From contig OX596334.1 in assembly GCA_951394405.1 (NCBI GenBank), positions 4,650,001-4,714,000 of the forward strand: a DNA stretch of 64,000 bases. The letters run 5' to 3'. The translations under genes and the position numbers were made by a program. Numbering within the stretch: the stretch's first letter is position 1; the number at the start of each line of letters is the position of its first letter. The notes below the pieces were generated by a model, which saw nothing but the letters and a program-made list of their open reading frames with translations, did no database searches and was not told the origin of the DNA. Positions 26,023 to 38,553 of this stretch are shown here, piece by piece. This DNA is from Coprinellus micaceus. Lineage: Eukaryota; Basidiomycota; Agaricomycetes; Agaricales; Psathyrellaceae.

Positions 26023-26863
26023 CAAAGTCTTTGCCTGCTCACTTCCCTTCTACTACTACCCCATGTTTGTTTTTCCATTGCTGTCTCCGGTCCCCTCATT
26101 CTCGACGCGTTCTGGAAGACAGTGTACTTGCCGTCATCTCTTCCCTAGAGCCACGGAAGACGTCCCGAACTTGACATTCACGTTAGCATATATAATGCAA
26201 TCCTGATCGCCATTGCCCCCAACGGACGCCGATCGACATTCACTCTGCGAACAGCGAGGGTGTAAGTGAGGATGGTAGGGTGGGGGAAGACAGGTTTCGA
26301 GTATCGAGGGCACGAGAAACCCCGTCGCCTTCGGTGAGGCGTGATTCCCTTCCGGCTTCCATTCCGTTACTTTGTATGTGTCCCGCTTGTTGCCCTCGTT
26401 ATTTTCTTCCCCTTTCGTTCCTTGCCTTCTCGGAGGCTTGGAGCGGGGAAACGGGGTTTGAACAGTTGCATCATTAGCGGATTTTATCTTGAGGTTCCTG
26501 CTCAATATCGCGTTCCCTAGTACGATACCCTTCTCACCTCTTTCCTTAATTATGATTCGGGGTCTTAGTACATTGTACGATGTAACCAAAGTGAGAAGAA
26601 GCAGCCAAGGAGGTCCGAAGCTGTATGATACGGCGGGGCTGAAGGTCCCTGCAGTATGCATACGTAGCTTGCCGGCACTGAAGAGCAATCGACAAGTGAA
26701 CGACCCACTGCCGGATCATATGAGGAATGTACAAGAGAAGAGAAAGCAAATGGAACCTGAAGGCTATCAATTGGACGGAGATGAAGAATATGTGGAGGAA
26801 GAATGGGGAATGAATGATCACAATGCATAGGAAGGAGAGGAAGAAGATACCGATCAGGACAAA
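26023..26863. other. Intergenic, 3' flank of TPR-CHAT gene 2
   Basis: The sequence between the family X end and the stop codon of gene 2 becomes AT-richer. A 113-codon frame on the + strand (26489-26830) lies antisense to the gene's 3' side and has no recognisable features. I see no gene here. Confidence 0.4.
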
Positions 26864-29800
26864 TCAATAGCCGAAGTGAACATAAGGGATCCAGGCGAGG
26901 AGAGAACCGCCTGAGCTATCGAGGCTTTCTCGGAGACGCTGAGTAGCATGATGTAATGCGTATGCGGACAGTGTGCTGTCAAATGACGTCCCGCTGCGCT
27001 CCCCCCTGCGAGCCCATAGATATTCGTAGAAGTCGTTTGCCACGGCAGGCGCACGGCGATCGTCAATTGCCCACATTGTTGCAATGACTCGACGATACCC
27101 GGCTGCAAGCATTCCAGCCGCAAGATGAACAGCTTCATCGGCGAGCGTCTCTTTCCCGGTGCTGGTCCCACATGCTGACAGAAAGGCAAGATCGGCGTCC
27201 TTTAGGTTTGCTTGCATGATAGTGTTAAGGGTGAGGTGGCCATCATGAAATAGAAATCGGCTCTGCATTGGATTGGAGACATCTTGAGAGGCATGGCATG
27301 CCAAATGAATACTGCTGAACTTCTCCATGTACTCGGGACACCCCTTGGCGCTGACTGCAACCCCCTCCAGCTTCAAGCACCTAATTCCATTGTGCACGGC
27401 CCCATCGTGGAGGGCTGTGACCTCCTTTGTGGTCCCTGGGATTGCCCCCACTCCAGGCGCCTTCGGTTGGCTAGTTAGAAACAAGCCGGACACTTTCCCG
27501 TTAATGGGACAGTCATTCAGCACTCTTTGAGCAAGTGCGGTGACTGTTGGTGTGTAGGATGATACCACATAGTCTGTGACACTCTCCACCTTGGGACCCT
27601 GGTATACACCCGCAGCATGGATTGGGAGAAAAGAGAGAGGTCCTGTTGGACACCACCAAATTCTCGGGAGGGTCCCCTTGGAGGAGGAGTCTTGCCTCTA
27701 TCGAGATGGTTACTAGATGACTAATGCAGATAGGGGCAGCACACTCACCAAGAATCCAAGTCTGCTCAAGATTGGCTTAGACATGTCATCCCACAAACCC
27801 CTGAGAACGGAGTGTACACCAGCACTATCATCCCTGGCCTTGCTTTGATATTGCCCGGCTGCCCTCCCAGGGCCACCCTCCACAGTACATTCTTCACGTT
27901 GACCACGCAGTTGGTGGGAACGTAGCTCCCTGGAAAAAGTAGCTTGGTACCTCTTCACCTTCCATAGGGTGAAATTGGGTAGGGGAATGTGAAGTGGGAC
28001 TTCCCATCCAGCGCTGAGCGCAATCGCATCGCACCTGTCTTCATGAATGTTGAGGACGACAATGAGCCCACACTCTGGGAGGTGTCGAAGTATGGCCGAG
28101 CATTTTAATGGCCGAAGGAAATCTTGGAAGCCAGAGATTTTTCTGACCTCGCCAAGGAGATATTCCCATTCTGTTGCAAGTTGTGAATGTTCAAGGGCCT
28201 CATCTTCCAGTGAGACCCTCCCCGCCAAGGACATCTCGGTACCTGAATGCTGGCGTGATGACCCTGCCTTGTCGAGTTGCTGTGACACAATTATGACTCT
28301 TTCAGCAAGTGTCCCATTGCAGGCCATGAGTTTATCGAGTGGTGTGCGCAGCTGGTTCTGTTGGCCCCAAACCAAGCAGCGACCTTGTTCAAGCCACTCC
28401 AGTGCTGTATGGGGCTGCCCAAGTCGGAATGCAACAGCCACAGCCTCAATTGGTAGGCCACCATGTTGCTCGATCATGGTATAACGATGCTGGACTGTCT
28501 GCTCCAGGCCTGCAATCAATGTGAGGAGATCAATTGCAGTCTGAAAAGCAGTCATGACGTCCACCAAGCTGGGATAGTGGTGGTTGGACAGGGTTGCCCA
28601 CATCTCTGCCCCGCAAAACCTGATGCGTGGACTACCAGAGGCGCAGGTTGCCGCAGATTTAAAATTGAAAATGGCTGCAGCAAGGTGACCTTGGTGGTGG
28701 CTTGAGGTGAAATATTTGTACCAAGCGGATCCAAGGTTGATGAGAATGGAGGGTAGGTTGATGTGCATTTCGGGGGTGAGACGTGCTGCGGCTTGGCCCA
28801 AGTTGTAGATCCCTTCTGTAACGTCATCAGGGTTGCCAGTGAGTTCAAAGCAACGCATGAACGATGCTCCAAGATTTGCCCTGAAGGAAAGTAGGGTAGC
28901 ATGGTCTGGAGGAGCAAGGCGCAATCCTTCTGTTTGTAGGAATATTGACTCCTTGATGTCACAGAGCTTTCCTGTGTGTTCAAAACGGCGCATGAATGAG
29001 GCCCCAAGGTTCATGAGCATGGATGGTAGATCTGCGTGCCCCTCAGGAGTGAGGCACACAGCTTTGGCCTGGACTGCAATTGCTTCTCCAACATCATAAA
29101 GATCTCCAATGCGCTCAAAGCGGGACAAGAATGAATTCCCCAGGTTGCTGAGCCACAAAGGGAGGTCAATGTGCCCCTCAGGAGTGAGATTGACTGCCTG
29201 GGTCTGTGCTGAGATCGCTTCTGCAATGTCAGCAAGGTCCCCCACCTGCTTAAAGCGGGACAGGTATGAGGTCCCCAAGCTGTTCAGGCATGAAGGGAGG
29301 TTGGCATGCCCCTCGGGAGTGAGGCGGACCGCCTGGGTCTGTGCTGAGATTGCTTCTGCAATGTCAGCAAGGCATCCCACCCGCTTAAAGCGAGACAGGT
29401 ATGAGTTCCCCAAGTTGTTGAGATGTGAAGGGAGATCTGCATGCCCATCTGGAGTCAGATGGATTGCTTGAGTCAGCACTGACATTCCTTCTGCAGCATC
29501 GGAAAGATTGCCCGTCCGCTCAAATCGAGACAAGAGTGAGCTCCCCAGGTTGTTGAGTACCATGGGCATATCTGTGTGACCTCCAGGAGTGAGATCCACT
29601 GCTCGGGCCTGCACTGAGATCGCATCCGCAATGTCGACAGGATCACCCGTATGCCCAAAGCGACTGAGGAAAGAGTTTCCCAGGTTGGTAAGCCTGGGGG
29701 GTAGTTCTGCGTCGCCATCAGGAGTCAGGCCCACTGCCCGGGTTTGTACTGTGATAGCCTTAGCAATGTCGCTGAGATCCCCAGTGCACTCAAACCGACA

Positions 29801-30753
29801 GCAGAACGAGCTCCCGAGGTTATTCAGCAGTGTGGCAAAGTTCCGATCCTCCTCAGAAGTCAGTTTGACAATTCTGCAAAGGACCGAAATAGCCTCGGAT
29901 ATGTCGCTCAAGTTCCCTGTGCTTTGGAATCTCCCATGCAGAGTTTCCCAATGCTCATATTGGGCCTGGACAGACACCTGACCTGCAATGATACAGTCAT
30001 TATACCTTCACCTTGGACATGCAGGAGAATCACTGACCTTGGTCTGGCACGGCTTTGATACAAATCTCCACCGAGTTCCATACGGCCGGGAGCTGCAACT
30101 GTGCATTCAATGATTTGATTGGGTTGCCTAGCCCTGTTAAACGCTCGTTCAATGAAACCTACATCTTTGAGGGCAGAAGATGCCAACCTTCGCAAGCAGT
30201 CAAACCTTCCCTGGGCCTAGCACACTCCAGCATGAGACGAACAACTCCGGCATCTCTGCCGCCTTCTCCCTTAATGACACATTTGATTTCCGCGACCTCT
30301 GGAGGGCTTTGAGGTGATACCGCGTCAGTCAACAGCTCACAAATGGTGGGAGTAACTCACAGTTCGATTGAATAAACAGTCTCCCACCTGCCTGGCAAGA
30401 CCTCAGATAGCGAGAATATTTTGACGTTCTCCTTGCCCAGCCCAAAGATGCAGAGTTCAGCAAGGTTGATTCCATCGCTACCTTCACCGACGCTGTTGAC
30501 ACGTTCGAGAACCACACCTGGATGTGTCACGGACCGACATGAGCTTAGACCAGGCATATATCGAAGGCTGGTACATACGCATCTCATACACTGAGCTAAA
30601 CATGTCGTGAGCTCGAGGCTTGAACCAAACATAGGACTTGGATGTATACCTTTGCGCATTTCCATCGTCCGAAGACGTGAGTGGACTCCTGGAAATGCCT
30701 TCAGATGACCAGCGATGAGACTCGTACTCAAACACACACAGCTGTTCTGCCAT
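26864..30753 (-). CDS. TPR-CHAT protein 2 (tetratricopeptide repeats plus caspase-like CHAT domain)
   Basis: Five exons: 30753-30579, 30517-30361, 30306-30038, 29982-27749 and 27697-26864, giving 1223 codons with consistent phases and introns of 51-61 nt. Codons 1-200 form an N-terminal region I cannot assign, containing NLAELCIFGLGKENV. About nine 45-residue TPR units follow (pattern GDLxDIxEAIxxQxxAVxLTPxGHxxLPxxLNNLGxSxxxRFE), then a helical linker, then CHAT. The CHAT dyad is visible: IHLACHA (His about 1080) and AFLSACGTS (Cys about 1121), with DEAVHLAAGMLAAGYRRVIATMW downstream in the same core. CHAT domains are caspase/separase-clan proteases, here presumably cytosolic and controlled by the TPRs. 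One problem: codon 160 (30161-30159) reads TAG where gene 1 has an open frame. The gene is therefore either disabled at its N-terminus, started downstream, or spliced differently. The conserved TTAGGTGCGTGTTCTT precedes the start, as in gene 1. Confidence 0.82.
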
Positions 30754-31379
30754 CTTAGGTGCGTGTTCTTCCATATGCATGCGATTGGGGCTCAGGGAGA
30801 GGTTAGAAGTGGTAACACAAAGGAAGAGGAGCTCATATATCTCGACATGGGCAAAATGCTGTCCAATGACTGCATGCACAAACCACGATACAGCACCAAT
30901 GGTATGGTACTGCACGCGTCGAGCTATTAGTAACCCACATCCCATTACACTGCTTTCCACACCAGCCTGACGTGGATAAATAATTCGAAGCCGGATGCAG
31001 TGAGATGCCGATGTTGTATAAACCACAGGTGTGGCTTACAGGAAAAGGTGTACTGATCGGTAAGGGATGGGCGTGAAGGGGGGCCGTGGCACGGAGCAAT
31101 GTGGCTCACATCCTTGGACGCCTATGGACGCCTATTTCTTTTCGGATGGGATATATCGAGTGGATCCCTGTATCTGGAAGACACGCTGAGGTCCGTCCCC
31201 GAAGGCTTCCCTAGTGCTGTCCACCGCCGAGTGTTAAGTCCTGTCTGGTCCCTTGTATAGCTCTAGACAATACACATTTGGGCTTCCTTCAGCCCGTTGC
31301 CTAGATCTTCGTTTTCTCCTAGCGTTTTAAATTCGTTGGCTCTGTACCGTAGACGGTTCGCTAGGCAAACCTCGGTCTA
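30754..31379. other. Upstream region of TPR-CHAT gene 2
   Basis: This is the presumed promoter side of gene 2. It shares TTAGGTGCGTGTTCTT at about 30756 with gene 1. I see no clear TATA box and no other gene. Confidence 0.35.
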
Positions 31380-34300
31380 TGTGTGTCTTGCGTGATGGAC
31401 CTCTTGCAAGTCTGTTCTGCGAGGCAACGACGAAAGTCTCAGGACCATGGGTCGGACACACCATTTCAGTCGGAGGACCCGCGTGGGTGTGCTGTATATG
31501 TTTCAGGCTGGAGAGCCAGAAACGCTCCGAGAACGGTGTGCCACCCTACGTCAGATTTGATTAGGTCCTCAGATGGAGATATGACCGACAAAGGCAGGGA
31601 TGGGGCACGGGCTCAGTGGTGAACCTAGGATCTCGGTGACCCACCAGTATGTAGACGTAGATGTTCATCTCAAACCGGGCACCCGCTACGGGTATAAGCA
31701 GCCCATAAAAACGACGGCAACGCCCAGCTAATAGAAGCCACAGCACCGTTTCTGACATAGAGTCAGGGAAGGTGTGTACGAAATCGGCCCGTGGCACACA
31801 GGACAAGTTTCACGATATGGGCGCTTATTTCATGTCGCTGGATATGGCAGGAGCTGTGCGGTGATTCCGCGGACGTAGGGAACCGTTTTGATATAGCCGA
31901 TGTGCATTCCGCAAGCGGGTGAGCTGTTGAAAGTGGGTTATAGGCATAGATCCAGCCAGAGGTCGACATGAGATATTACCAGTGGAAATGGATGGGGATC
32001 GAGACGAGGTACATACAGACAGACTAATGCCCAGAGCGGCCGAGGAAAGGAACCCTGCACTGGCACACGGTCTTAGGTAGGATCACGGTGGGTGAGGGTA
32101 TGTGGCCCCGAGACCGACAGACCTGCTGTATCGGGGGTTGTGCCGACTCTCGGCACTCGGTGCGTGCCCGTTTTAGGCGGAGGTCGAGACCTATGGCGAG
32201 CCTTTCAAGATAGGCATATTTCTGATATGATGGAAGGCGGAGACGGGCACCTCCTTTGCTTCCTAGACGGAACCCCAGGCTTGACTCTGAGCGGCTGTGC
32301 GCGGTGAAGGGGGAAATTAGGGGTGTAGTCCGAGGGAGTCGGATCTCGGAAAGACAAGATACGAAGCATGAAGGAAAAGGAAATCTACCCGGGGAGCGAA
32401 CCAAGTGCCATCGGTGTAGGTACCCATGCAGTCAGTGCCGCTCCCTGGAATGCCACCCAGGACGACCTGGGGAGCCGCCCCGGCTTAGAGGTTCGTAGTG
32501 CCATTTGTAGTGCGCGGATCGTTCAGCCCATTTTAGTCCAGTTCATCGAGTGAAAGTGGCAGCGCAGCGCTAAACCGTGTGTACCAGTAAGTTAAGTGCC
32601 AGAGGGTGGGTCGAGCAGTGGATGTAGCTATTCGAAAGGATACGTGTCGTCGGGGAGAAAGGATGAAGGGATAGGGAAGAGTAAGATGTGGCACAACGCC
32701 TGGAGAGGAGGGCGTCGCAGCGAATGGTGGGGAGCAAAGGATAGGAAAGGGCGTACAGCGCACGAGACCCCCAAGGAAATCCCCTGTGGCACGAGCATCA
32801 GGGATTGCTCGTGGAGGCGTGGAGGTACCTGAAAGGGATGTGGATTTGTCAGTGACGAGAATCAAACTTGGCCGAGGTGGGCCTGGGAGGGACAAATTGG
32901 AGCAAAGCGAGCCAGTTAAAGGTATTAATATGGAATAAGGGATGCATCGGAGTCACCCCACAAAGGGTGGATGGAAGATGGAGACGACATTCTGGTGCTT
33001 CAAGTTTGACCCTGGGCTTGTGGCACACCAAATGACCCGATCAGCGCGGCGTTAGGGTTGCATCCCCATTATCAGCATTATCCTCGTCCAGTTCCTTCCA
33101 GCGTCCATTCGATGCGACACTTTCTTTATCAGGTCCGACGATGTCACCGCCCACCTCTTTTCGACGATTCTATTCTTTCTCTCCGCAATGTTGATACGCG
33201 TGCGACCCTTCCCCCGTTTGCATTCGGTATCTTCCCTCGAAATATGTAGCATGCTGACACGATCCCTCGAGACAGACATACATACGCCTCTCCGTTACTT
33301 CCGGCAACGACAGTTGTTGTTCTCGCTTGGACCTATGCCGTGATTTACCCCCTCGCCGTTCAAGGACGCTGCAAGTGTCCTCCTGCAACCGTCCTCCCCG
33401 GGCTTCGTTCCTTCAATGTGCTATCAGCATCCGCGCCTCCGTCAGCATCGACTCAACCGTTATCTCTTCCCTTCCGTCTATCCGAGCCCTGTCACATACT
33501 TTCGTGAACGCCATTTGACCTGCAATCTCCACCGGCCCCTTACCTCCTGGGATTCGTCGCCCCTAGCTCTCCACTGGCTCGAAATCCCTTTGCAAGAATG
33601 GCCCCCGAGCGGGATGCGGGCATCGTCATGGCACGCGTGCCATTGCGTGCTCCCCTTTGAGCCATTCCTCTCCTCCCTGAGGGTTGACCAGGCTGTCGAG
33701 CGGGAGCGTGTGTATTGACGAATATACTGGGACGCTGGATACGGTATCGCTCATGGTACGTGTTTCACATGTGTTCCGGTTGATCCTCGCTTTCGGCGCC
33801 CCTCTCTTCCTCCACTTCAATTACCCCTCTCTTCCTCCCATTCCTCGTCCGTCTCCCATCCTCCCCCCTATCGACATCAATGTCCTCCCCTTCGTGAGCC
33901 AGCACGCATGCTTGGTTCTCCCCACTACCTGGTCGCTATCTTTGGTTTATTGTTTTCCTTCATTTCCTTCGTTCCCCCACTTTCCACACCATTCGTCTTC
34001 GATTACACGCTGACCACCTCAACGCCCTAATCCCCCACGAAATTCACGCGTGCTCTCCGCGCCTGCATGCTTCCCGACGCTCTCCCCAGCGCCACTTCGC
34101 CAGAAGCGCAGGTACGAAGTTCCGGATCCGCCGCCTCCGACTACTGTGTCGCGTTGGTGACTCGATCGAACCCCACCCCCGTTTCCCCATAAAACGACCT
34201 CATCTCAACACCACCGGGCATCGAGATCGATGATACCCCCAGAATTTCGCCAGCGAGTTCACCTAGTTCCTTTACCATCTTGTCAGTGCTCCAGTTCTTC

Positions 34301-35662
34301 ATCGCTCGTACTCCCCCAGTAGAGCAGTGTGACCGCCATCCCTGTATCGCCCAGGGTCGATCCACAAAGGATCACGTTCCCTCGTCTTTCCTCCCTCCCG
34401 TTAACGGTTTCAAACCGCCCTCACCGACGAATTCCGAGGAGCTGCATACCTCAAGCGTTTCCTTCCCCTCCACCGATCGCTGGGAAATAGTGTATAGGGC
34501 GAGGCTCTTCAACCTTGTCTGGGGTGAACATCGTGGGTGGGGGCTGGGGGGCTGGACCTCAGAGTCGATGGAGGAACACTATCGTTGGGGTGGCTGAACA
34601 CCATCAGCGTATCGCCCTTCCTGGCGCGAGGGGTGGATTGGCTGTTCGTGTCCGTGGTAGGCTGCTTCGAAGAATCGATAATCCGTTCCCTTCAGCTTCG
34701 TGCATTCAATACGAGGTGTTGAGTGGCAATCGCGACACAACTTGTCGAGGGGGCGGGATTTTAGGATTCGCCTTTTGCTCCACACAGTTCTTCCTTCGAG
34801 CTCGATAGACAGAGCCTGAGCCCTTTTCCCACGAAATCCTTTGAGGGCCTCGTGGAGTGGACTCACCCAACTCCTCATCGCTCGATCAACTTTCTTCACA
34901 CTTCCACCCAGTTCTCTGGTCTCGTGAACTGACCGATCCCCCGGACTTGAGAGGGAACGGAACATCTTTCATGCCCCGGGTCGTTGGCAGGAACGTGCTC
35001 CCGAGTTTGGTGGTTCCCAACCGGATCCTTGTCACTTCTCCCCCTCCATGCCACTTCCAGCTCTATATCATGTCGAATCCATCGAACTTTCATGCTCCAG
35101 TCTGCAACCTGTGCAGCGAGGGATTCATATGGGCCAGGTACTTTGGGATGGACCCTGCACGAACCGTACCTCTTACGTGCCAACTGGGGAGAGAGATCGC
35201 CGGTCGTGGGTGTGGATTTGGAGAGACGTTTGGGTTTGGTGTCAGCACCTGACAGTACGTTTGTTCGTCGAGATCTATGGGGTCCGTTCGGTTGGTGTGT
35301 CAATGCCGCCCTCCTTTGTTTTTCCCGTTTCCTTTGGTATGGAGCAATGTATATCGTTTTGTGAGGATCCTAGCCCCTGTGGGTGCGAGAGGATCGTTCG
35401 AGTTCGAGGGGGGTTCTTACTCTAGGAGACGGTGGCATTGAGGGGAACGGGAAGAGGGAGTGAGCTCGGGGGAGAACGAGCTGGAGAATGTAGGTAAGTA
35501 CATTGGGGTTTTATACTACGAATCTCGGAGCTCGGAAGCGAAGCTTCCGAGCATCCGTTCCGCACCATGCGGTGAGACGAACGACACCCGCGCTACCGCG
35601 CGGTGTCGGAGAACGGATAAATATTGAGGGTGTCCGCACGCACCCGGGACACCCTCCCCACA
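31380..35662 (+). repeat. Family X degenerate multi-exon repeat, copy C
   Basis: This is a shorter, 5'-truncated copy. It contains the ATGGGCGCTTATTTCATG block (31817), the GATCAGCGCGGCGTTAGGG block (33038), a splice-like junction with a GCTGACACG branch and GAGACAG acceptor near 33275, a GTACGTG donor after CTCATG (33757), and the SSFLPPV.GF.PP.PTN.EELH peptide block (34386). The frame that reads SSFLPPVNGFKPPSPTNSEE continues to YRARLFNLVWG before breaking. Copy A has the same block with different stops. It ends in the hairpin-rich segment. Confidence 0.6.
35358..35662 (+). repeat. Hairpin-rich 300-bp segment, copy 2
   Basis: Second copy of the segment at 25717-26022. Here the first hairpin is perfect: GCTCGGAAGC, loop GAA, GCTTCCGAGC. 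It is followed by CCGCA/TGCGG, then CGACACC...GGTGTCG around CGCTACCGCG, then GGGTGTCC/GGACACCC. It sits at the end of family X copy C, so it probably belongs to the family's terminus. Confidence 0.6.
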
Positions 35663-36111
35663 GTTTCGTCTATTACTTTACAATGATCAGGGAACGGGTT
35701 CCTACCCTCTATTGGGGTGCTTTTTACATCGCCCCCATAGCTGTTTCCCTCGCCAGTCGGTGGATCGACCACGGCGTGCCCAATTGGTGGTACAATCACC
35801 CTGATAGGCCATCGAGCCGACCGCAACGATCGCCTTGCCCATTGGCATTCATTCACAACCCGTGGGCGTCTATTTTGGGTTCTTTCCTGCATCTATGATC
35901 TCCCAAACTGCGAAACGAACTTCTGAATCTTATTTCCTTGGTTCTACTCTCACCAGTATCAGATTCTGTCCTCTCGCATGATCTGTCGTCACAAGGCTTC
36001 CACTCGGCAGGGTGCCCAGGTGCTGTGGGCGTGGGCGCTTAACGAGCTTCCTTGCTTGACCTTCTAGTGAGCTCAGCCTTCTCGAAGCAACGTCTTCTTC
36101 CCACTCCATGG

Positions 36112-36122
36112 TATATATATAT
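36112..36122 (+). promoter_or_regulatory. TATA box of the Cys-rich secreted protein gene
   Basis: TATATATATAT lies about 75-85 bp upstream of the start codon at 36196, a normal TATA-to-ATG distance for a highly expressed fungal gene with a short leader. Confidence 0.6.
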
Positions 36123-36195
36123 TGCTCCCAGTTCAAATATTCTAGGGGAAGGTGTCGAATTCTTCCCCCATTCTCAAACTTGCCTTCCCGTCAAG

Positions 36196-37017
36196 ATGGT
36201 CGTTTTATCGACGGTCGCCGCCTTCGTGCTCAGGCTCTCCCTCTTGTCGGGTGCTTCGGCTCAGGGGACGGACGTCATTAACTGTGTCCCCGAGTATAAT
36301 TGGGTATGAAGCATTCTAAAAACCTCTTACGATCGATACTCAGAGGGTCCAGACAATCAACGCTGCGGGCCACACCCCCTGTCGCACAGCAGCGCCTTTG
36401 TACGAGCCTTGTGGAATCTGTGCGATTTCCACTGCTCCGAATATACCCCTGAACGCTATTTAAAATGAATACAGACAACAAATACATTCAAGCCATCCCC
36501 CCTGGAACATGGTACATCGGACCCAACTCCACCTACCAAGACGAGTGCGGGTGTAGCTCGGTGGTGTACATGCTCACGAGCGCTTGCGGCGCCTGTCAAG
36601 GACACCAGTGGGTCAATTATACCTTTTGGGCAAGCGAGTGCCCAGAGGGGATGAAGTATATTGGGTATCCCAAGGAAGTGCCGAAGGGGGTGGTTGTGCC
36701 GCAGTGGGCTATGTTGAACGTTTCAGAGATGCCTGGGCAGAGTTTCGATCCGGAGAAAGCAAAGGCGGGTGAGTACTTTCGTATTTCCGATATGTGTTTT
36801 GACGTCTGATAAGGACTGTCCAGTTGCGCTTGCGGATTCCTCATCACAAGCTAGTTCAGCGTCGCATGTAAACGAAGGCAGCAGTTCTCCTGTGGAAGAG
36901 TCGACCTCAAACGCAAGTGCCTCTGGCGGGAGTCGGCATGCTGGGTCAAGCGCAGGGATAATCGCTGGGAGGATGCTCTGCGCACTCATTCTTCTCGCTG
37001 CTTTGATGTATCTGTAG
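36196..37017 (+). CDS. Secreted cysteine-rich protein with Ser-rich stalk and C-terminal hydrophobic tail
   Basis: Four exons: 36196-36303, 36344-36419, 36475-36768 and 36824-37017, giving 223 residues with matching phases and introns of 40-55 nt. A signal peptide is plain (MVVLSTVAAFVLRLSLLSGASAQ). The ectodomain has the spacing of a family common in basidiomycetes: INC..EYNW, then TPCRTAA..YEPCG, then ECGCSSVVYMLTSACGACQG, then WVNYTFWASECP, then GYPKEVPKGVVVPQWAM. A Ser/Ala/Gly-rich stretch follows. The protein ends in a hydrophobic segment (GIIAGRMLCALILLAALMYL), consistent with a membrane or GPI anchor at the cell surface. The function of this family is unknown to me. A decayed relative lies at 43060-43268. 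The second exon junction (T|AC) was chosen because the unspliced frame hits TAA. Confidence 0.82.
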
Positions 37018-38553
37018 CGTGTGTTGTTCCGAAGCCTGTAGGGCTGGAAAGCTCGATGAGATGAATGTGTGAAGGGATTGCGTGTGTTTGTCACACAGAA
37101 GGAGCCCGGGTACAATATTGATCCACCAACCCCTATTCTCGATCGTCCCGTTCAGGGCAAAGGCCGTAGGGGACTGAATAGGCAGATCATCTGTGACGCC
37201 CATGGACACCGTTTCTTATGTCACATCTCCGCGATTTCGGGATGGAGGGTGTGAAAAGATACTCTTGTGATCATCACAGCCGGGAACCCCTCATGTATTG
37301 GGCGCTTAATCCTTGATCGGGCTGTGTGGGCGTTCCCAACAGCACCCTCTTTACACTAGACTACACACAAACATAGATCAACGGTGTAAAAGCTTGAGGC
37401 AAACCACCTGCTGAATATACAGTGCTTTCAACCAGAGCGGCACTCGTCCACATTGTGAAGCGTCTTGGAAAGGAGCACACCTCCCCGCACGATTCGTGCG
37501 GCTAGGGGTAGGCAGGGAGGGCGAGCAAGTGTAATCGCTCCGGTGGGACGGTGAACGGGCATCTCGATCCACCGAGGTATGGCTGACAACCTCGGAGTTG
37601 ACATCTTGAGATCACCACGTCTCGGTCAGAAGCACTCACCACACTCCGATCGTCGCTCCCCGGGACTTCGATGTCAAATGAAGTCAATGGATCGTTGGTG
37701 GCCGGTGACAGGGAACAAACTTAGCCAATGGGACATTTGGGATCAAAGAGTTCACCGCCTGCGGTGGGTTAGTGCTTGAAAAATGGTGCATTGTGGTAGG
37801 TTCGTACTGGCAGGTGCTCACCGTGCGACGGGGAATGGTCGTGGGCGCTAGTGTACCAGATCCGGAGATGAAGCCAGTTTGAATGGGAAGATGGAGCATG
37901 GACTCGTGATTTTTCCGGGAAGTTAGGTAGGAGTGAGGAGGCGGGGTGGATGGAGTGGGCACGAGGTGTGAGACAGAGGTGTAACGACAGTGTCAGCCAT
38001 GGGTGTAGAGGCGGTCAATGCGAATCACCAGGAGTGTGAGGAAACCGAGCGGTGCTGCGAGGCGTCTGTAGGAGCCGCCCGTGATAATACCTGATCGATC
38101 TGGGGACTCAATAGCGCACAGTGAGGGCCCCAAAGCGACTCTACGAATCGAACGGCCCTTCAACGAATGGCCCATGCAGGACGAGGTACGTCTGGTGACA
38201 AGTCGAGGGCTGCTGTTGAGTATTGAAAGCGACAAGAGGGGTGAATTTGGTCCTGGTGGAGAGCCGAGGGCTGGATCCAGTGATGAGGAGGCACCGACCG
38301 CAGAAGGGAGTCCAGGCTAGCCAGCTGCTGGAGGCGGGTGTTGGGAGTGGAGAATGGCAGCAGCTAATTTGAACTGGGGAACTATGAGTGGCCGGGGGAC
38401 CGGAGGGGAGGCCTTCTGTCCTTTCCGAGGGGTGAGCAGGAGAGGGAAAGGAAGAAATCTTGTATTTTTTTCGGCCCTGATGCACTTTATTCTCACGGTG
38501 CGGCGGCCGCCTGGATTGCCGAAAGAAGGCAGGCGCCCAGATCAATTGGGGTT
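37018..38553. other. Intergenic, no supported gene
   Basis: Only short frames are present. A GGGCGCTTAAT word at about 37300 recalls the family X GGGCGCTTATTT block, but nothing around it aligns further. No promoter or RNA gene is evident. Confidence 0.4.

Noticed and set aside
26489..26830. 113-codon + strand frame downstream of TPR-CHAT gene 2
   Set aside because: No recognisable motif and no splice-supported extension; likely 3'-flanking sequence of gene 2.
35363..35410. tRNA-like box A and box B words in the hairpin repeat
   Set aside because: Spacing between the words is too short for a tRNA and no cloverleaf can be drawn, so I do not call a tRNA or SINE.
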